Shown in pieces: positions 46,480 to 56,928 of a stretch of DNA of 64,000 nt (within the stretch, counting starts at the first letter, position 1; each line of letters begins with the position of its first letter). The position numbers were made by a program, and so were the translations under genes. The notes beneath the pieces are model-generated. The model ran no database searches, was not told the DNA's origin, and saw nothing but the letters and a program-made list of their open reading frames with translations. The stretch covers positions 59,159,556 through 59,223,555 of the forward strand of contig CM067541.1 in assembly GCA_034509755.1 (NCBI GenBank), written 5' to 3'. The DNA is from Anisodus tanguticus (lineage: Eukaryota > Streptophyta > Magnoliopsida > Solanales > Solanaceae).

Positions 46480-49400
46480 ATGAAGCATATGGCAAATATT
46501 TTGACTTGCTGCCTTCTCGTTGCTGCTGTGTTTCTAGGTAATAACTACACACAGAACACATGTTTTTTCCATTGTTGATTTCTACTTACTACATACATAC
46601 GCATATAGACAGATAATTTCTCGTGTTTTATTTACCGATCTTCAACTGTGGACAATTAAGTTAGACGGAAGGAAACAAATAAGGATATTCTTCAGTTGAT
46701 CGCTCTTGTGTTTGTTTAGTCCTTTTTGTGTTTATTTCTATAACTCTTTTTGAAAATTAAAAAGCTAGAGCAAAAGCAAAGACTCGTAGATTTCTATTGT
46801 TGTCTTGGATCGATCCTCAATTAATCTTACCGATCTACAACTGCGTTAGGATTTGAAAAAGGAATTGATCGTGACTTTAAATTTGTTCTTTCCATATTGA
46901 TCTTTATTGAGATGTTTTCTAGTTTAACTCTATTAGTTTTATGGTAGAATCCTAGTCTAAGTATATTTGATAAATTGTAATTATAATAGTTTATTAGAAT
47001 ATAGTTTCCTTGTTAGACTAGGTAAAGGAGAACTTTTGCCTCAATAAAGAAGTAATTATGATGAATAAAACCAAGAAAGAATTCTCCAAATATTTTTCTT
47101 CTCTCTAAATTTTCGCCGCCTCTCAAATTTAACATGTATCAGAGCCTCGTTAAAAGAACACAAAAACCCTAAATAATGGCACGTGATGGAGAAACCGGCG
47201 ATAAAAATAAAAGAATCGCAGGTGAAGAAAAATAAAATTCAAAGAAAAACAATTTCCCCTTATGACATTACGTTAAAAGATAATCCCGGATTTGTGGTGA
47301 CACAAGTCCAATTGAAGGAAGAGAATTACGAAGAATGGGCTAGATCCGTGAGGACGGCCCTAAGAGCAAGGAAGAAATTCGGCTTCATTGATGGTACAAT
47401 CAAGAAGTCGGATGAAGAGTTGCCGGACTTAGAAGATTGATGGACTATAAATTCTTTGTTGGTGTTATGTATTCGCAACACCATTGAACCAACGCTTCGC
47501 TCAACAATTTCGCATAAAGAGGAAGCGGAAGAATTATGGACGAGCATCCGGGAGCAGTTCACTGTTATCAACGGCCCTCGGATGCAACAACTGAAGGCAG
47601 AACTTGCGGAGTGCAAGCAGAAGGGAAGGACCATAGTGGATTACTATGGAAAACTAACTAAGTTGTGGGAATAATTCACAAACTACGAACATATTCCGAT
47701 TTGCAAGTGCGGAAAGTGCATGTGCAATCTGGGGATGATCTTAAAAACCAAAATAGAAGAAGAAAAAATACATATTTTCCTCATGGGATTGGATGAGGCA
47801 ATGTATGAAATGGTGAGATCGAACACACTGGCCAAAAAATAGTTGCCATTAATAAACAAAGTCTACTCGAAGCTAGTGCAAGAAGAGCGTGTGAGAGGAC
47901 TCACACGAAAAATAGAAAAACGGAGTGAAATCATAGCCTTTGCAGTACAAGGGAGAAATTCTTACCGTGATCAAGGTGAAGGGAAGAACGATGGTGCATT
48001 CTACACACATTGCAAGAGATTCGGACACGTTGTGGAAGGATGTTTTCAACTCATTGGGTATCTAGAATGATAGCTAGGATATAATAAATGAGACGGAAAA
48101 TTCGGAAGAAGAAGACGAGGTAAACAACAACAGCATAGGAGAGGTCAATGATCTGATCCTATAAGAGGCAACTACCGGGATAACGCCGTTGTCGTCAATG
48201 ATACACAGGCAGAGATAGAACAAATGAACACATGTGGGATAGGACCTCACAATCCGAGTGAGGAGATCCGGAAAACGGTGATTCACATGTTTAATTCACA
48301 AGGAAAAAAATTGAATGGCTAGATGGATGGTAAGATCGAAACTCATCCTAGATTATTAACTTCGGAGCTACCAATCATGTGACATGTAATCTAGAGAAAT
48401 TGAGCGATCATCGGGACATTCCTAAGTGCCCGAATGGGCTACCGGATGGAAGTAGCTCGGTGGCTACAAAAGAAGGAACAATCAGGCTGAATGACAAGAT
48501 ATGATTGAAGAATGTTCTTTATATTCTAGATTTGACAAGCAGTTTAATTTTTGTGTCACAACTAGTTGATTATTTAGATTGTGATGTGATATTTAATAGA
48601 ATCATGTGTGTTATACTGGACTCCACCATGAGGAAGCTGATTGGAAAGGGTGAGCGTCGAGGTGGACTTTACTATTTTCGGAATGTGCCACTGATATAGG
48701 CTTATGAAGGCACATGTAGTTGATTGGTTCAATCTTTGGCACAAACGGTTAAGTCATCCTTTAACACAAGTAACAAAGTCTATTACGACATTAGGCTTAA
48801 AACATAATGGTGATAGATTGGATGGAGAATGTGATGTATGTCAACGAGCAAAGCAAACAAAAGTGTTTTTCCTTTAAGTGAGAATATTGCTTCGGATACT
48901 TTTGAGATAATCCATTGCGATTTATGGGGACCATATAAGACCCTTCCTCTTATGGTGCTTCATATTTTTTACTATTGTGGATGATCGTTTACGAGCCGTG
49001 TGGATCTTTCTCTTAGTTGATAAGAAAGAAGTGTCCCAAACCTTGAAGAATTTCTTCGCTCATGTAGAAAGGCAGTTCGGAAAAAGGGTGAAGATAGTTA
49101 GAAGTGATAACGGAACTGAGTTCATGTGTATGAAGACTTACTTCTTTGAACATGAAATTGTTTCAAACATCTTGCACAGGGACACCTCAGCGGAATTGAA
49201 AAGTTGAAAGAAAACACTGTCACATTCTTAATGTGGCACGAGCATTGAGATTTCAGGGCCATCTTCGATTAAATTATGCGGAGAATGCGTTTTGACTGCG
49301 GGATACTTGATTAATAGAACACCATCTTTGATTTTGAATGGAAAAATCCCCTATGAAATTTTATACGTGGAGGCGCCTCATTATGATCACTTAAGGGTGT

Positions 49401-52400
49401 TAGGGTCACTATGCGATGGATATACAAAGGGAAGAACAAGAGACAAGTTTGAGAGTCGAGTTGTAGGTGTATCTTCATGGGATACCCCTACCGACAGAAA
49501 GGTTGAAGACTGTATGACTTAGAAAACGATGAATATTTAGTCTCAAGAGATGTGGACTTCTACGAGACTAAGTTCCCTTTTGCCATAGGAATAGACAACT
49601 TGATCGACAACATAGAAGCAATTCCGGATGAAAGGAATCAACACGTTTTCGAAGAAGAACAATCAGATAATGTAGGTGCGAAAAAAGCTCGAATAGAAGA
49701 AATTCATACACCGGATACCGAACCTACGGATCAGCCAGAATTAGATCGGACAGATGCTAGTCTGAATAATGAAAATGTGAAAGAAGTACAGACGGAAGGT
49801 ACCCTGACTAATGAAAAGCCACCGGAGGAATAATTGGATTGAGGAAAATGTCAGAAGCATGACTCATTTCGATTAGTTGACTACGTTACTGAAACATTCC
49901 AAAAAGAAAGTCCATCAACGAGTTCGCCCAATCCTCAGCAACCCTCAGGTGCACCTTATCTTTTAGCTCACTATATATCATGTGATAATTTTTTCTTGCA
50001 ACACCAAAGCTTCCTTGCAACAATTATCACAGGAATTGAACAAAAATCCTTCTCGGAGGCTATGAAAATGAAATATTGGAGAAAAGCCATACAACAAGAA
50101 AATCAAACATTAGAGGTAATGACACATGGACATTAAATTAAGCGCGGAGCAACTCAGATAAAGAAATGATTATTTTTATTGAATGTTGAAATTTACAACG
50201 AGCAGTGGAAAAGAAATTGATGAAGTATTTAGTATAAATATAATACAATTCCACTGCTTTGTTCTTCTTCAGCCCTATCTGCTCATTTGTATTGGTCCTC
50301 CTCCTTAAGCCTTGAATTTAGGGAATTGAGCTGCAAAAGTGTAAAATATATATTTATTAAAAGATGGAGCCAAGGTAGGGCATTTATTGTACAATCGACA
50401 ATTCAACATGTTTTTCAAATAAAATTTCTATGGTTAAAAGATAGCGTATTATAAACTCAGAGTTTTTAAAATTTAAAACTACTCCATTTAAAAATATTAT
50501 AAAACAATTGTATAGAAGAGCAAAACAATTGCTTAATCTTCAAATAAAAATACTCTCGATCTCCTGCGATTGCAAATTGATTTCGATTCAACATATTTGA
50601 CGTTAAAAAAAAGTTATTTATTAGTTTCTTCCGGATCTATTCTTATTGCTCCAATTAGTGAAACAACAATTAAGTGAGATGTTTGAAAGAGAGAGAAAAC
50701 ACAGTTTAGACAAGAACTTTTATGACCATTAAGGGGTAGTCTGATTCAAAACAAGGTTAGAATCCAGAGATAATAACAATCATTATAACAAGATAGATAA
50801 TTTCATAATTTTGGTATGATTTTATCCTGGTTAGCTATATCCACAACTAAATACTAGACAAACTTAATCCTAACTTTGATACTGGGATACCCCCTCCCCT
50901 AATCCATGTAACCAAACGGCCCCCAAGACTATTAAATATAATGCTATTGTCATAAAAATGTACGAAAACTTTAAAAGACAGATAATATGGACGGAAATAA
51001 TTACCTACGAAGTCCTTCCTGGAGCAGTCTTCATCACACTTCACCTCACAAAAGGTATAACCTTGGCCTTGTTGAGAGCATTCTTGGTGACAAGTGTTGT
51101 AGCAATCCTTATACTCTTCTTCTGTGGCTTCAACCTTGAGGACAGACACAACTGTTAACACAACCATGCACATCAGAAACACTGCAACAAGCTTCTTTGC
51201 CTCCATTTTTAACCTCTTTTTTAATTTGTTGTGAAGTTGTTTTTGTTTTCGTTGCTTGTTGATTATACAGTGTTTCCTTGGACGATTTGGTAATGGTCAT
51301 GGCCTAGGCTATTTATAGGGCTTAGAGCTATTTTTGTTGGATAATAAACCTTAAAATATGGAATAATTTGTGGATTTCACGTGTTGTAGGACACTAGTGA
51401 TTTTGCTTAAATTAAGGTTACCCACGGAATGGTCATGAGACTCGTTACACATATTTTTATCTTTGTTAAATATTCAAGATATGTTATTCACCACCGAAAC
51501 AATATTAAAAGAATATATATTTTCATGATATGCATGAATGACTAGTCAATTTATACGCATTTCAATATATTTTCAGCGGAATTGAAGAGTTGAAAGAAAA
51601 CAACGTCACATTCTTAATGTGGCGCGAGCATTGAGATTTCAGGGTCATTTTCCGATTAAATTCTGGGGAGATTGCGTTTTGACTACGGGATACTTGATCA
51701 ATAGAACACCCTCTTTGATTTTGAATGAAAGAATCCCCTATGAAATTTTATACGTGGAGGCGCCTCATTATGATCACTTAAGGGTGTTAGGGTCACTATG
51801 CGATGCACATACAAAGGAAAGAACAAGAGACAAGTTTGAGAGTCGGAGTTGAAGGTGTATCTTCTTGGGATACCCCTACCGACAGAAAGGTTGAAGACTG
51901 TATGACTTAGAAAATGATGAATATTTAGTCTCAAAAGATGTGGACTTCTACGAGACTAAGTTCCCTTTTGCCATAGGAATAGGTAACTTGATCGACAACA
52001 TAGAAGCGATTCCGGATGAAAGGAATCAACACGTTTTCGAAGAAGAACAGACAGATAATGTAGGTGCGAAAAAAGCTCGAATAGAAGAAATTCATACACC
52101 GGATACCAAACCTACGAATCAACCAGAATTAGATCGGACAGATGCTAGTCTGAATATTGAAAATGTGAAAGAAGTATAGACGGAAGGTACCTTGACTAAT
52201 GAAAAGCCACTGGAGGAATAATTGGATTGAGGTAAATGCAAGAAGCATCACTAGGTTTGATTGGTTGACTACGTTACTGAAACATTCCCAAAAGAAAGTC
52301 CATCAACGAGTTCGCCCAATCATCAACAACCCTCAGGTGCACCTTATCTTTTAGCTCACTATATATCCTGTGATAATTTTTTCTTACAACACCAAAGCTT

Positions 52401-54440
52401 CCTTGCAGCAATTACCACAGGAATTGAATAAAAATCCTTCTTGGAGGCTATGAAAATGGAATATTGGAGAAAAGCCATACAACAAGAAAACCAAGCATTA
52501 GAGGATAATGGCACATAGACATTGAAAACATTGTCGTCGAGCACTCAGATGTAGATGGGTGTACAAGATCAAATACAACTAGGACAAAAAAATTGAACGA
52601 TATAAAGCTCGATTGGTCATCTTCGGTAATAAGCAGAAGGAAGGTATTGACTACAATGAAATGTTTGATCCTATTGTGAAGGTAGTGACCATTCATACCT
52701 TCTTAGCAGTAGCGAGCACTTGAAATTGGGAGTTACATCAGATGGATGTTCATAATGCCTTCTTGCACGGTAAACTGGCGGAAGAAGTTTATATGAAATA
52801 ACCACTGGGATTCCGTGTGTCTGGTCTAGGGCAAGTATGTCGACTCTGAAACTCTTTGTTTAGGTTGAAACAAGCTCTACGATCATGGTTTGCAAAATTG
52901 TCAAGTGCCTTGATGAAATATGGGTTCAAACAGTCATACTCTGATTATTCTCTCTTCACGATGCACCAGGGAAGTATACAACTTAACGTCTTAGTTTATG
53001 TGGATGACTTGATTATTTCTCGAAATGACCATGGCATCATTGCACGGTTCAAAGACTATCTCCAAGTCTGTTTTCACATGAAGGATTTGAGTCCCCTAAA
53101 GTATTTTCTGGGGGTTGAAGTTGTGCGTGGACCAACCAGATTATTCATTTGTCAACGGAAGTATGCCTTAGATATAATCTTTGAGTCCGGGCTACTAGGA
53201 GCAAAACCGATTAGAACTCTCATAGAACATAACACAATCTGGCTTTGGCCAAATGGTCTAATTTGGAAGATCCAAAACCATACCGACGTTTGGTCGGCAG
53301 ATTGATATACCTCAATTTTACGCAACCGGAGTTGTCCTATTATGTACATATTCTATCATAATTCATGCACCAACCGAAGGAAGCACACTGGAGAGTCGGT
53401 GTTCGGGTGGTAAAATACTTGAAAAAGAACCATGGGCAAGGAATTGTGTCAAGTAAGGATTGTGATCTCCTAGTTGTATGGGTAGTGTGATGTGGACTGG
53501 GATAGATGTCCGTTGACCCAAAGATCGCTCATCGGATGGTTTATCTCCCTAGTGAGTTCACCGGTATCATGGAAAACCAAGAAACGACACATTATCTCTC
53601 GCCGTGAGCAGAGGCGGAATACCGTTCAATGGAAATGATAGTTTGTGAATTGAAATGGTTGAAGGGAATCCTACATAGCTTGTGCGTCGAACATAAATCT
53701 CCGATTAAAATGTATTGTGATAGTCAAGCATCATTGTACATTGCATGAAATCCAATATTTTACGAACGGACTAAACATATTGAAGTTGATTGTCATTATG
53801 TCCAGGACGCACTCCAATCGGGTATAATTCTTTTGAGTTATGTGTCAACCAACGAACAATTGGTCGATGTTTTTACAAAGGCTTTGGGCAAATCACAACA
53901 TGAATATCTGCTTGGCAAGTTGGGAATTCGAGACCCCCATAATCCAACTTGAGGGGGGTATTGAGATTTTTTTTTCGCTCTAAATTCCGTCCCCATTCAA
54001 ATTTAACAACCTTGCTTAGTTAATGGAGTTGAGACGAGATTTTAATTTGCTGGCCTTACTAAGAAAAAAAAGAAGTTTTCTATTTTGAGTGATGCTTTTT
54101 AATTGTTAATTAAATGATATTGTGATGATCTTGTATACATTTATGCCAATTCTCATTTCATCGAGAAAAGTCATCTAAGTGTACAGATTCAGTGAAATTG
54201 GTTATGGTTTTGTATTAAGTATCTTTTTATCTTTCGCTTGTAGTTGGAACGATGATCCCATCGGAAATATTGGCAGAAACATGCTACCAGATACACCCAG
54301 AAATATTGTGCGACCGAGGCAAAGTTGAACCGGAATGTTTACCGTTCTGCATTAATAAATTTGGAACCTCCGCTGGTGGACAATGCATTGAACAAATTGG
54401 CTTTAATGGTCCTTTTTGTGCATGTGATTATCCTTGCTAG
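46480..54440 (+). CDS. Defensin-like secreted cysteine-rich peptide, 2 exons
   Basis: Exon 1 is 46480-46537 (19 codons plus one base), a classic signal-peptide core (ILTCCLLVAAVFL). Exon 2 is 54244-54440. Joined in phase 1 they give 84 residues, a usual size for plant DEFL/LCR peptides. The mature part has eight cysteines in the order C-x9-C-x8-C-x3-C-x11-C-x10-C-x1-C-x3-C, ending YPC, which fits the defensin-like CxxxC and CxC pattern. Role is not deducible: DEFL peptides act in defence or as reproductive signals. The exon 1 donor GGTAATAA and exon 2 acceptor TTTCGCTTGTAG are good. The intron is 7.7 kb because a rearranged copia element and an antisense Ole e 6-like gene lie inside. Exon pairing is inferred from phase, the signal peptide and context. 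A poly(A) signal AATAAA is at 54461-54466. Confidence 0.7.
46908..47134 (+). repeat. 5' LTR of the intron copia element (227 bp)
   Basis: Runs TGAGATGTTTTCTAGTTTAA to CAAATTTAACA. It is followed directly by TGTATCAGAGCCTCG (47135 on), a copia-type Met-tRNA primer-binding site. The partner 3' LTRs are at 53962-54008 (heavily deleted) and 59232-59431 (3' end replaced). Confidence 0.85.
47183..48070 (+). pseudogene. Copia gag, interrupted
   Basis: Translation gives the copia gag order: DITLKDNPGFVVTQVQLKEE, YEEWARSVRTALRARKKFGF, ELWTSIREQFTVINGPR, AELAECKQKGRTIVDYYGKL, then a zinc-knuckle-like CKRFGHVVEGCF. In-frame stops at 47438-47440, 47672-47674 and about 47840 break it. Its closeness to a full gag suggests moderate age. 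Confidence 0.8.
48505..49833 (+). pseudogene. Copia pre-integrase and integrase, interrupted
   Basis: Pieces: LDLTSSLIFVSQLVDYLDC (48505-48699, pre-integrase), CDVCQRAKQTK, IIHCDLWGPYK (first catalytic Asp region, 48906-48940), then VKIVRSDNGTEFM (49090-49128, second Asp). The end reads GYLINRTPSLILNGKIPYE (49300-49360). The linker to RT (49552-49833) is acidic. Frames change several times. Confidence 0.8.
50175..50180 (-). terminator. Poly(A) signal of Ole e 6-like gene, copy 1
   Basis: AATAAA on the minus strand, about 105 nt beyond the stop codon. The duplicated block begins only about 25 bp further on, so its left edge coincides with the gene's 3' end. Confidence 0.5.
50283..51206 (-). 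CDS. Ole e 6-like secreted cysteine-rich peptide, copy 1
   Basis: Exon 1 is 51009-51206 (66 codons) and exon 2 is 50283-50330 (16 codons with stop); the joined product has 81 residues. Residues 1-28 form a signal peptide (LVAVFLMCMVVLTVVSVL). The mature part begins near TEEEYKDC and has six cysteines as CxxxC twice and CxxxC again (YKDCYNTCHQEC, FCEVKCDEDC). This is the spacing of the olive pollen allergen Ole e 6 family, a small helical cysteine-rich protein of unknown function. Exon 2 adds a charged tail ending EEDQYK. The donor is ambiguous: TTC|GTAG|GTAA offers two GT sites 4 bp apart. The first keeps the family-like tail; the second gives a shorter QFPKFKA end. A TATA box lies at 51309-51318. 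The gene lies antisense inside the defensin-like intron. Confidence 0.8.
51309..51318 (-). promoter_or_regulatory. TATA box, Ole e 6-like copy 1
   Basis: CTATAAATAG on the minus strand, 103 bp upstream of the start codon. It is conserved in copy 2 at 56656-56665. Confidence 0.65.
51576..54008 (+). mobile_element. Copia element, 3' part, copy 1
   Basis: Starts at CAGCGGAATTGAAGAG, homologous to 49190 of the 5' part, and continues through integrase end, RT, RNase H and polypurine tract to an LTR remnant at 53962-54008. The remnant is only 47 bp: TGAGAT is joined to TTTTTCGCTCTAAATT..., so nearly all of U3 and R is deleted. The junction with the Ole e 6 promoter (ATATTTTCAGCGG) is the same in both block copies and so predates the duplication. 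Confidence 0.85.
52520..53940 (+). pseudogene. Copia RT/RNase H, copy 1, interrupted
   Basis: RT pieces include MDVHNAFLHGKLAEEVYMK, FRLKQALRSWFAKLSSALMK and VLVYVDDLIISRND with the YVDD active site (about 53000), then KYFLGVEVVRG. The RNase H end shows MYCDSQASLYIA and DVFTKALGKSQHEYLLGKLG. Stops (for example after 52797 and at 53303) and shifts interrupt it. Confidence 0.8.
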
Positions 54441-54490
54441 TCATGTTAATTTCTTCTACCAATAAAATACTATATGAAGGCACTTACATG

Positions 54491-55493
54491 TAGTTTTTCG
54501 TTTAGATGATAATGATAATGAAAATGAAAAGTTCTTTTATGCAGTCGGAATATAAAAGTAAACTCCGTATGAATTAACGAAATTTACTTTTAATGAATTG
54601 CTATCTATAATTATTATTTAGGTGATTAGGTAGTGTAAAAATATGTATGCTGTCAGTATATAAAAGCTTTAATTGATCTTATATATGTATAATACTTTTT
54701 CTGTACTCTGGTTGTCATTTATGTTTGTTCTTTTAATTTGTTCCCTACTTAGTACTGTCCTTCTCGTCCAATATTTTCTAATTTTTCAAAAGATTGTGTG
54801 CATAAGTTACTCTGGGTTCAGCTTAATGCATGTTATTAACTACTTGCTCCAAATTAATTCATGTTCTAGATAAACTAGTACATCTTGCAGTTTTTAATTG
54901 GTGAAAATAATTAATACGGTGGAAGTATTTAAGATCACACATAGGAGAAAATAGGATGAAGTATTGAATAAAAAAACTCGAGAGGAGTTGTTGACATGTT
55001 GGTGGAAGAAATTGAGTTTAGATTTTAGAAACGAACAAGTTGAGTTAATCAATAGTAATACAAAACTGGAGAGAAATCTACTTATGATATTGGTGGAAAT
55101 TGATCAACTGAGACTTTTTGAATATAGTATATATACTATAGTTCATAGAGTGTCCACTCGAATTGATATATGATAATTTCAATCCGTCCCATCAGAATTA
55201 GGCAGATTAGAAGGAATCACTTTATTTATATAAAACCACTTCCATCATTAACTCATGGATAATTAGTGAATGGTGTATTAAGAGACAATAAATAATTGAC
55301 AAGACGTAACTAAATGCTTAATAATTTTATATGAAAGGAAACAATGAATCCAACTAGAACTGAAATTTATATGCTCACTGTATATAAAAATGATTATCTT
55401 TTTCATTTATCTCTATTATCCTTGAAAAGAGAAGAAAAAGAAAACGATGTCAATTTGTAAATTACAATTTTTTTCGTTTTACGAAAATAAATA
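54491..55493. other. Spacer between block copies, no gene seen
   Basis: AT-rich. No defensin exon 1 copy could be found here, nor the signal-peptide coding sequence of 46480-46537 in either strand. The ORFs at 54673 and 54964 are low-complexity and unlike known proteins. Confidence 0.5.
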
Positions 55494-55523
55494 ACGGAGC
55501 AACTCAGATTAAGAAATGATTAT

Positions 55524-55529
55524 TTTATT
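55524..55529 (-). terminator. Poly(A) signal of Ole e 6-like gene, copy 2
   Basis: AATAAA on the minus strand, the counterpart of 50175-50180. Confidence 0.5.
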
Positions 55530-55631
55530 GAATGTTGAAATTTACAACGAGCAGTGGAAAAGAAATTGATGAAGTATTTAGTATAAATATAATACAATTC
55601 CACTGCTTTATTCTTCTTCAGCCCTATCTGC

Positions 55632-56553
55632 TCATTTGTATTGGTCCTCCTCCTTAAGCCTTGAATTTAGGGAATTGAGCTGCAAAAGTGTAAAATATAT
55701 ATATTTATTAAAAGATGGAGCCAAGGTAGGGCATTTATTGTACAATCGACAATTCAACATGTTTTTCAAATAAAATTTCTATGGTTAAAAGATAGCGTAT
55801 TATACACTCAGAGTTTTTAAAATTTAAAACTACTCCATTTAAAAAGATTATAAAACAATTGTATAGAAGAGCAAAACAATGTTTAATCTTCAAATAAAAA
55901 TACTCTCGATCTCCTGCGATTGCAAATTGATTTCGATTCAACATATTTGACGTTAAAAAAGAAGAAGTTATTTATTAATTTCTTCCGGATCTATTCTTAT
56001 TGCTCCAATTAGTGAAACATTAATTAAGTTAGATGTTTGAAAGAGAGAAAACACAGTTTAGACAAGATTTTTTATGACCATTAAGGGGTAGTCTGATTCA
56101 AAACAAGATTAGAATCCTGAGATAATAACAACCATTATAACCAGGATAGATAAATTCATAATTTTGGTATGATTTTATCCTGGTTTTAGCTAATATCCAC
56201 AACTAAATACTAGACAAACTTAATCCTAACTTTGATACCCCCTCCCCTAATCCCTGTAACCAAACGGCCCCAAGACTATTAAATATAATGTTGTTGTCAT
56301 AAAAATGTACGAAAACTTTAAAAGACAGATAATATGGACGGAAATAATTACCTACGAAGTCCTTCCTGGAGCAGTCTTCATCACACTTCACCTCACAAAA
56401 GGTATAACCTTGGCCTTGTTGAGAGCATTCTTGGTGACAAGTGTTGTAGCAATCCTTATACTCTTCTTCTGTGGCTTCAACCTTGTGGACGGACACAGCT
56501 GTTAACACAACCATGCACATCAGAAACACTACAACAAGCTTCTTTGCCTCCAT
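55632..56553 (-). CDS. Ole e 6-like secreted cysteine-rich peptide, copy 2
   Basis: Exon 1 is 56356-56553, exon 2 is 55632-55679; joined length is 81 residues as in copy 1. Exon 1 differs from copy 1 by four bases, of which three change residues (A8V, V19A, L23H), all in the signal peptide. The mature part and exon 2 are identical in protein. Splice sites, including the double donor GTAG/GTAA, are kept. The intron has small indels. The TATA box is intact. Thus both copies look functional. The gene is not nested here unless a transcript from 46480 runs through the whole region. Confidence 0.8.
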
Positions 56554-56655
56554 TTTTAACCTTTTTTTTTATTTGTTGTGAAGTTGTTTTTGTTTTTGTT
56601 GCTTGTTGATTATACAGTGTTTCCTTGGACGATTTGGTAATGGTCATGGCCTAGG

Positions 56656-56665
56656 CTATTTATAG
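56656..56665 (-). promoter_or_regulatory. TATA box, Ole e 6-like copy 2
   Basis: CTATAAATAG, 103 bp upstream of the start codon, in sequence nearly identical to copy 1. Confidence 0.65.
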
Positions 56666-56928
56666 GGCTTAGAGCTCTTTTTGTTGGATAATAAACCTTA
56701 AAGTATGGAATAATTTGTGGATTTCATGTGTTGTAGGACACTAGTGGTTTTGCTTAAATTAAGGTTACCGCGGAATGGTCATGAAACTCGTTACACATAT
56801 TTTTCTCTTTGTTAAATATTCAAGATATGTTATTCACCACCGAAATAATATTAAAAGAATATATATATTTTCATGATATGCATGAATGACTAGTCAATTT
56901 ATACGCATTTCAATATATTTTCAGCGGA

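Larger units (their letters stand above)
46908..50143 (+). mobile_element. Copia element, 5' part (LTR to start of RT)
   Basis: Contains the 5' LTR, gag, integrase and the beginning of reverse transcriptase (to about 50143, NQTLEVMTHGH-like translation). At 50143 it breaks off at the poly(A) side of an Ole e 6-like gene. The piece from 49190 to 50143 is present again at 51576-52530 and 56929-57880, so the element cannot be read straight through. No target-site duplication was found at its outer ends (TTTAT before 46908, ACCTT after 54008), consistent with rearrangement. Confidence 0.85.
50150..54480. repeat. Duplicated block, copy 1
   Basis: Order: Ole e 6-like gene (minus), its promoter, copia integrase end to LTR, defensin intron end, defensin exon 2 and its 3' UTR. 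The same order recurs at 55494-59680 with high identity by eye. Left edge CGGAGCAACTCAGAT, right edge near TATATGAAGGCACTTAC (54472-54489). Copy 1 keeps 235 bp of original defensin intron (54009-54243), which copy 2 lacks. Confidence 0.85.

Noticed and set aside
54673..55173. ORFs in the spacer (66 and 69 codons)
   Set aside because: Low-complexity translations, no signal peptide plus cysteine pattern, and no duplicate of defensin exon 1.
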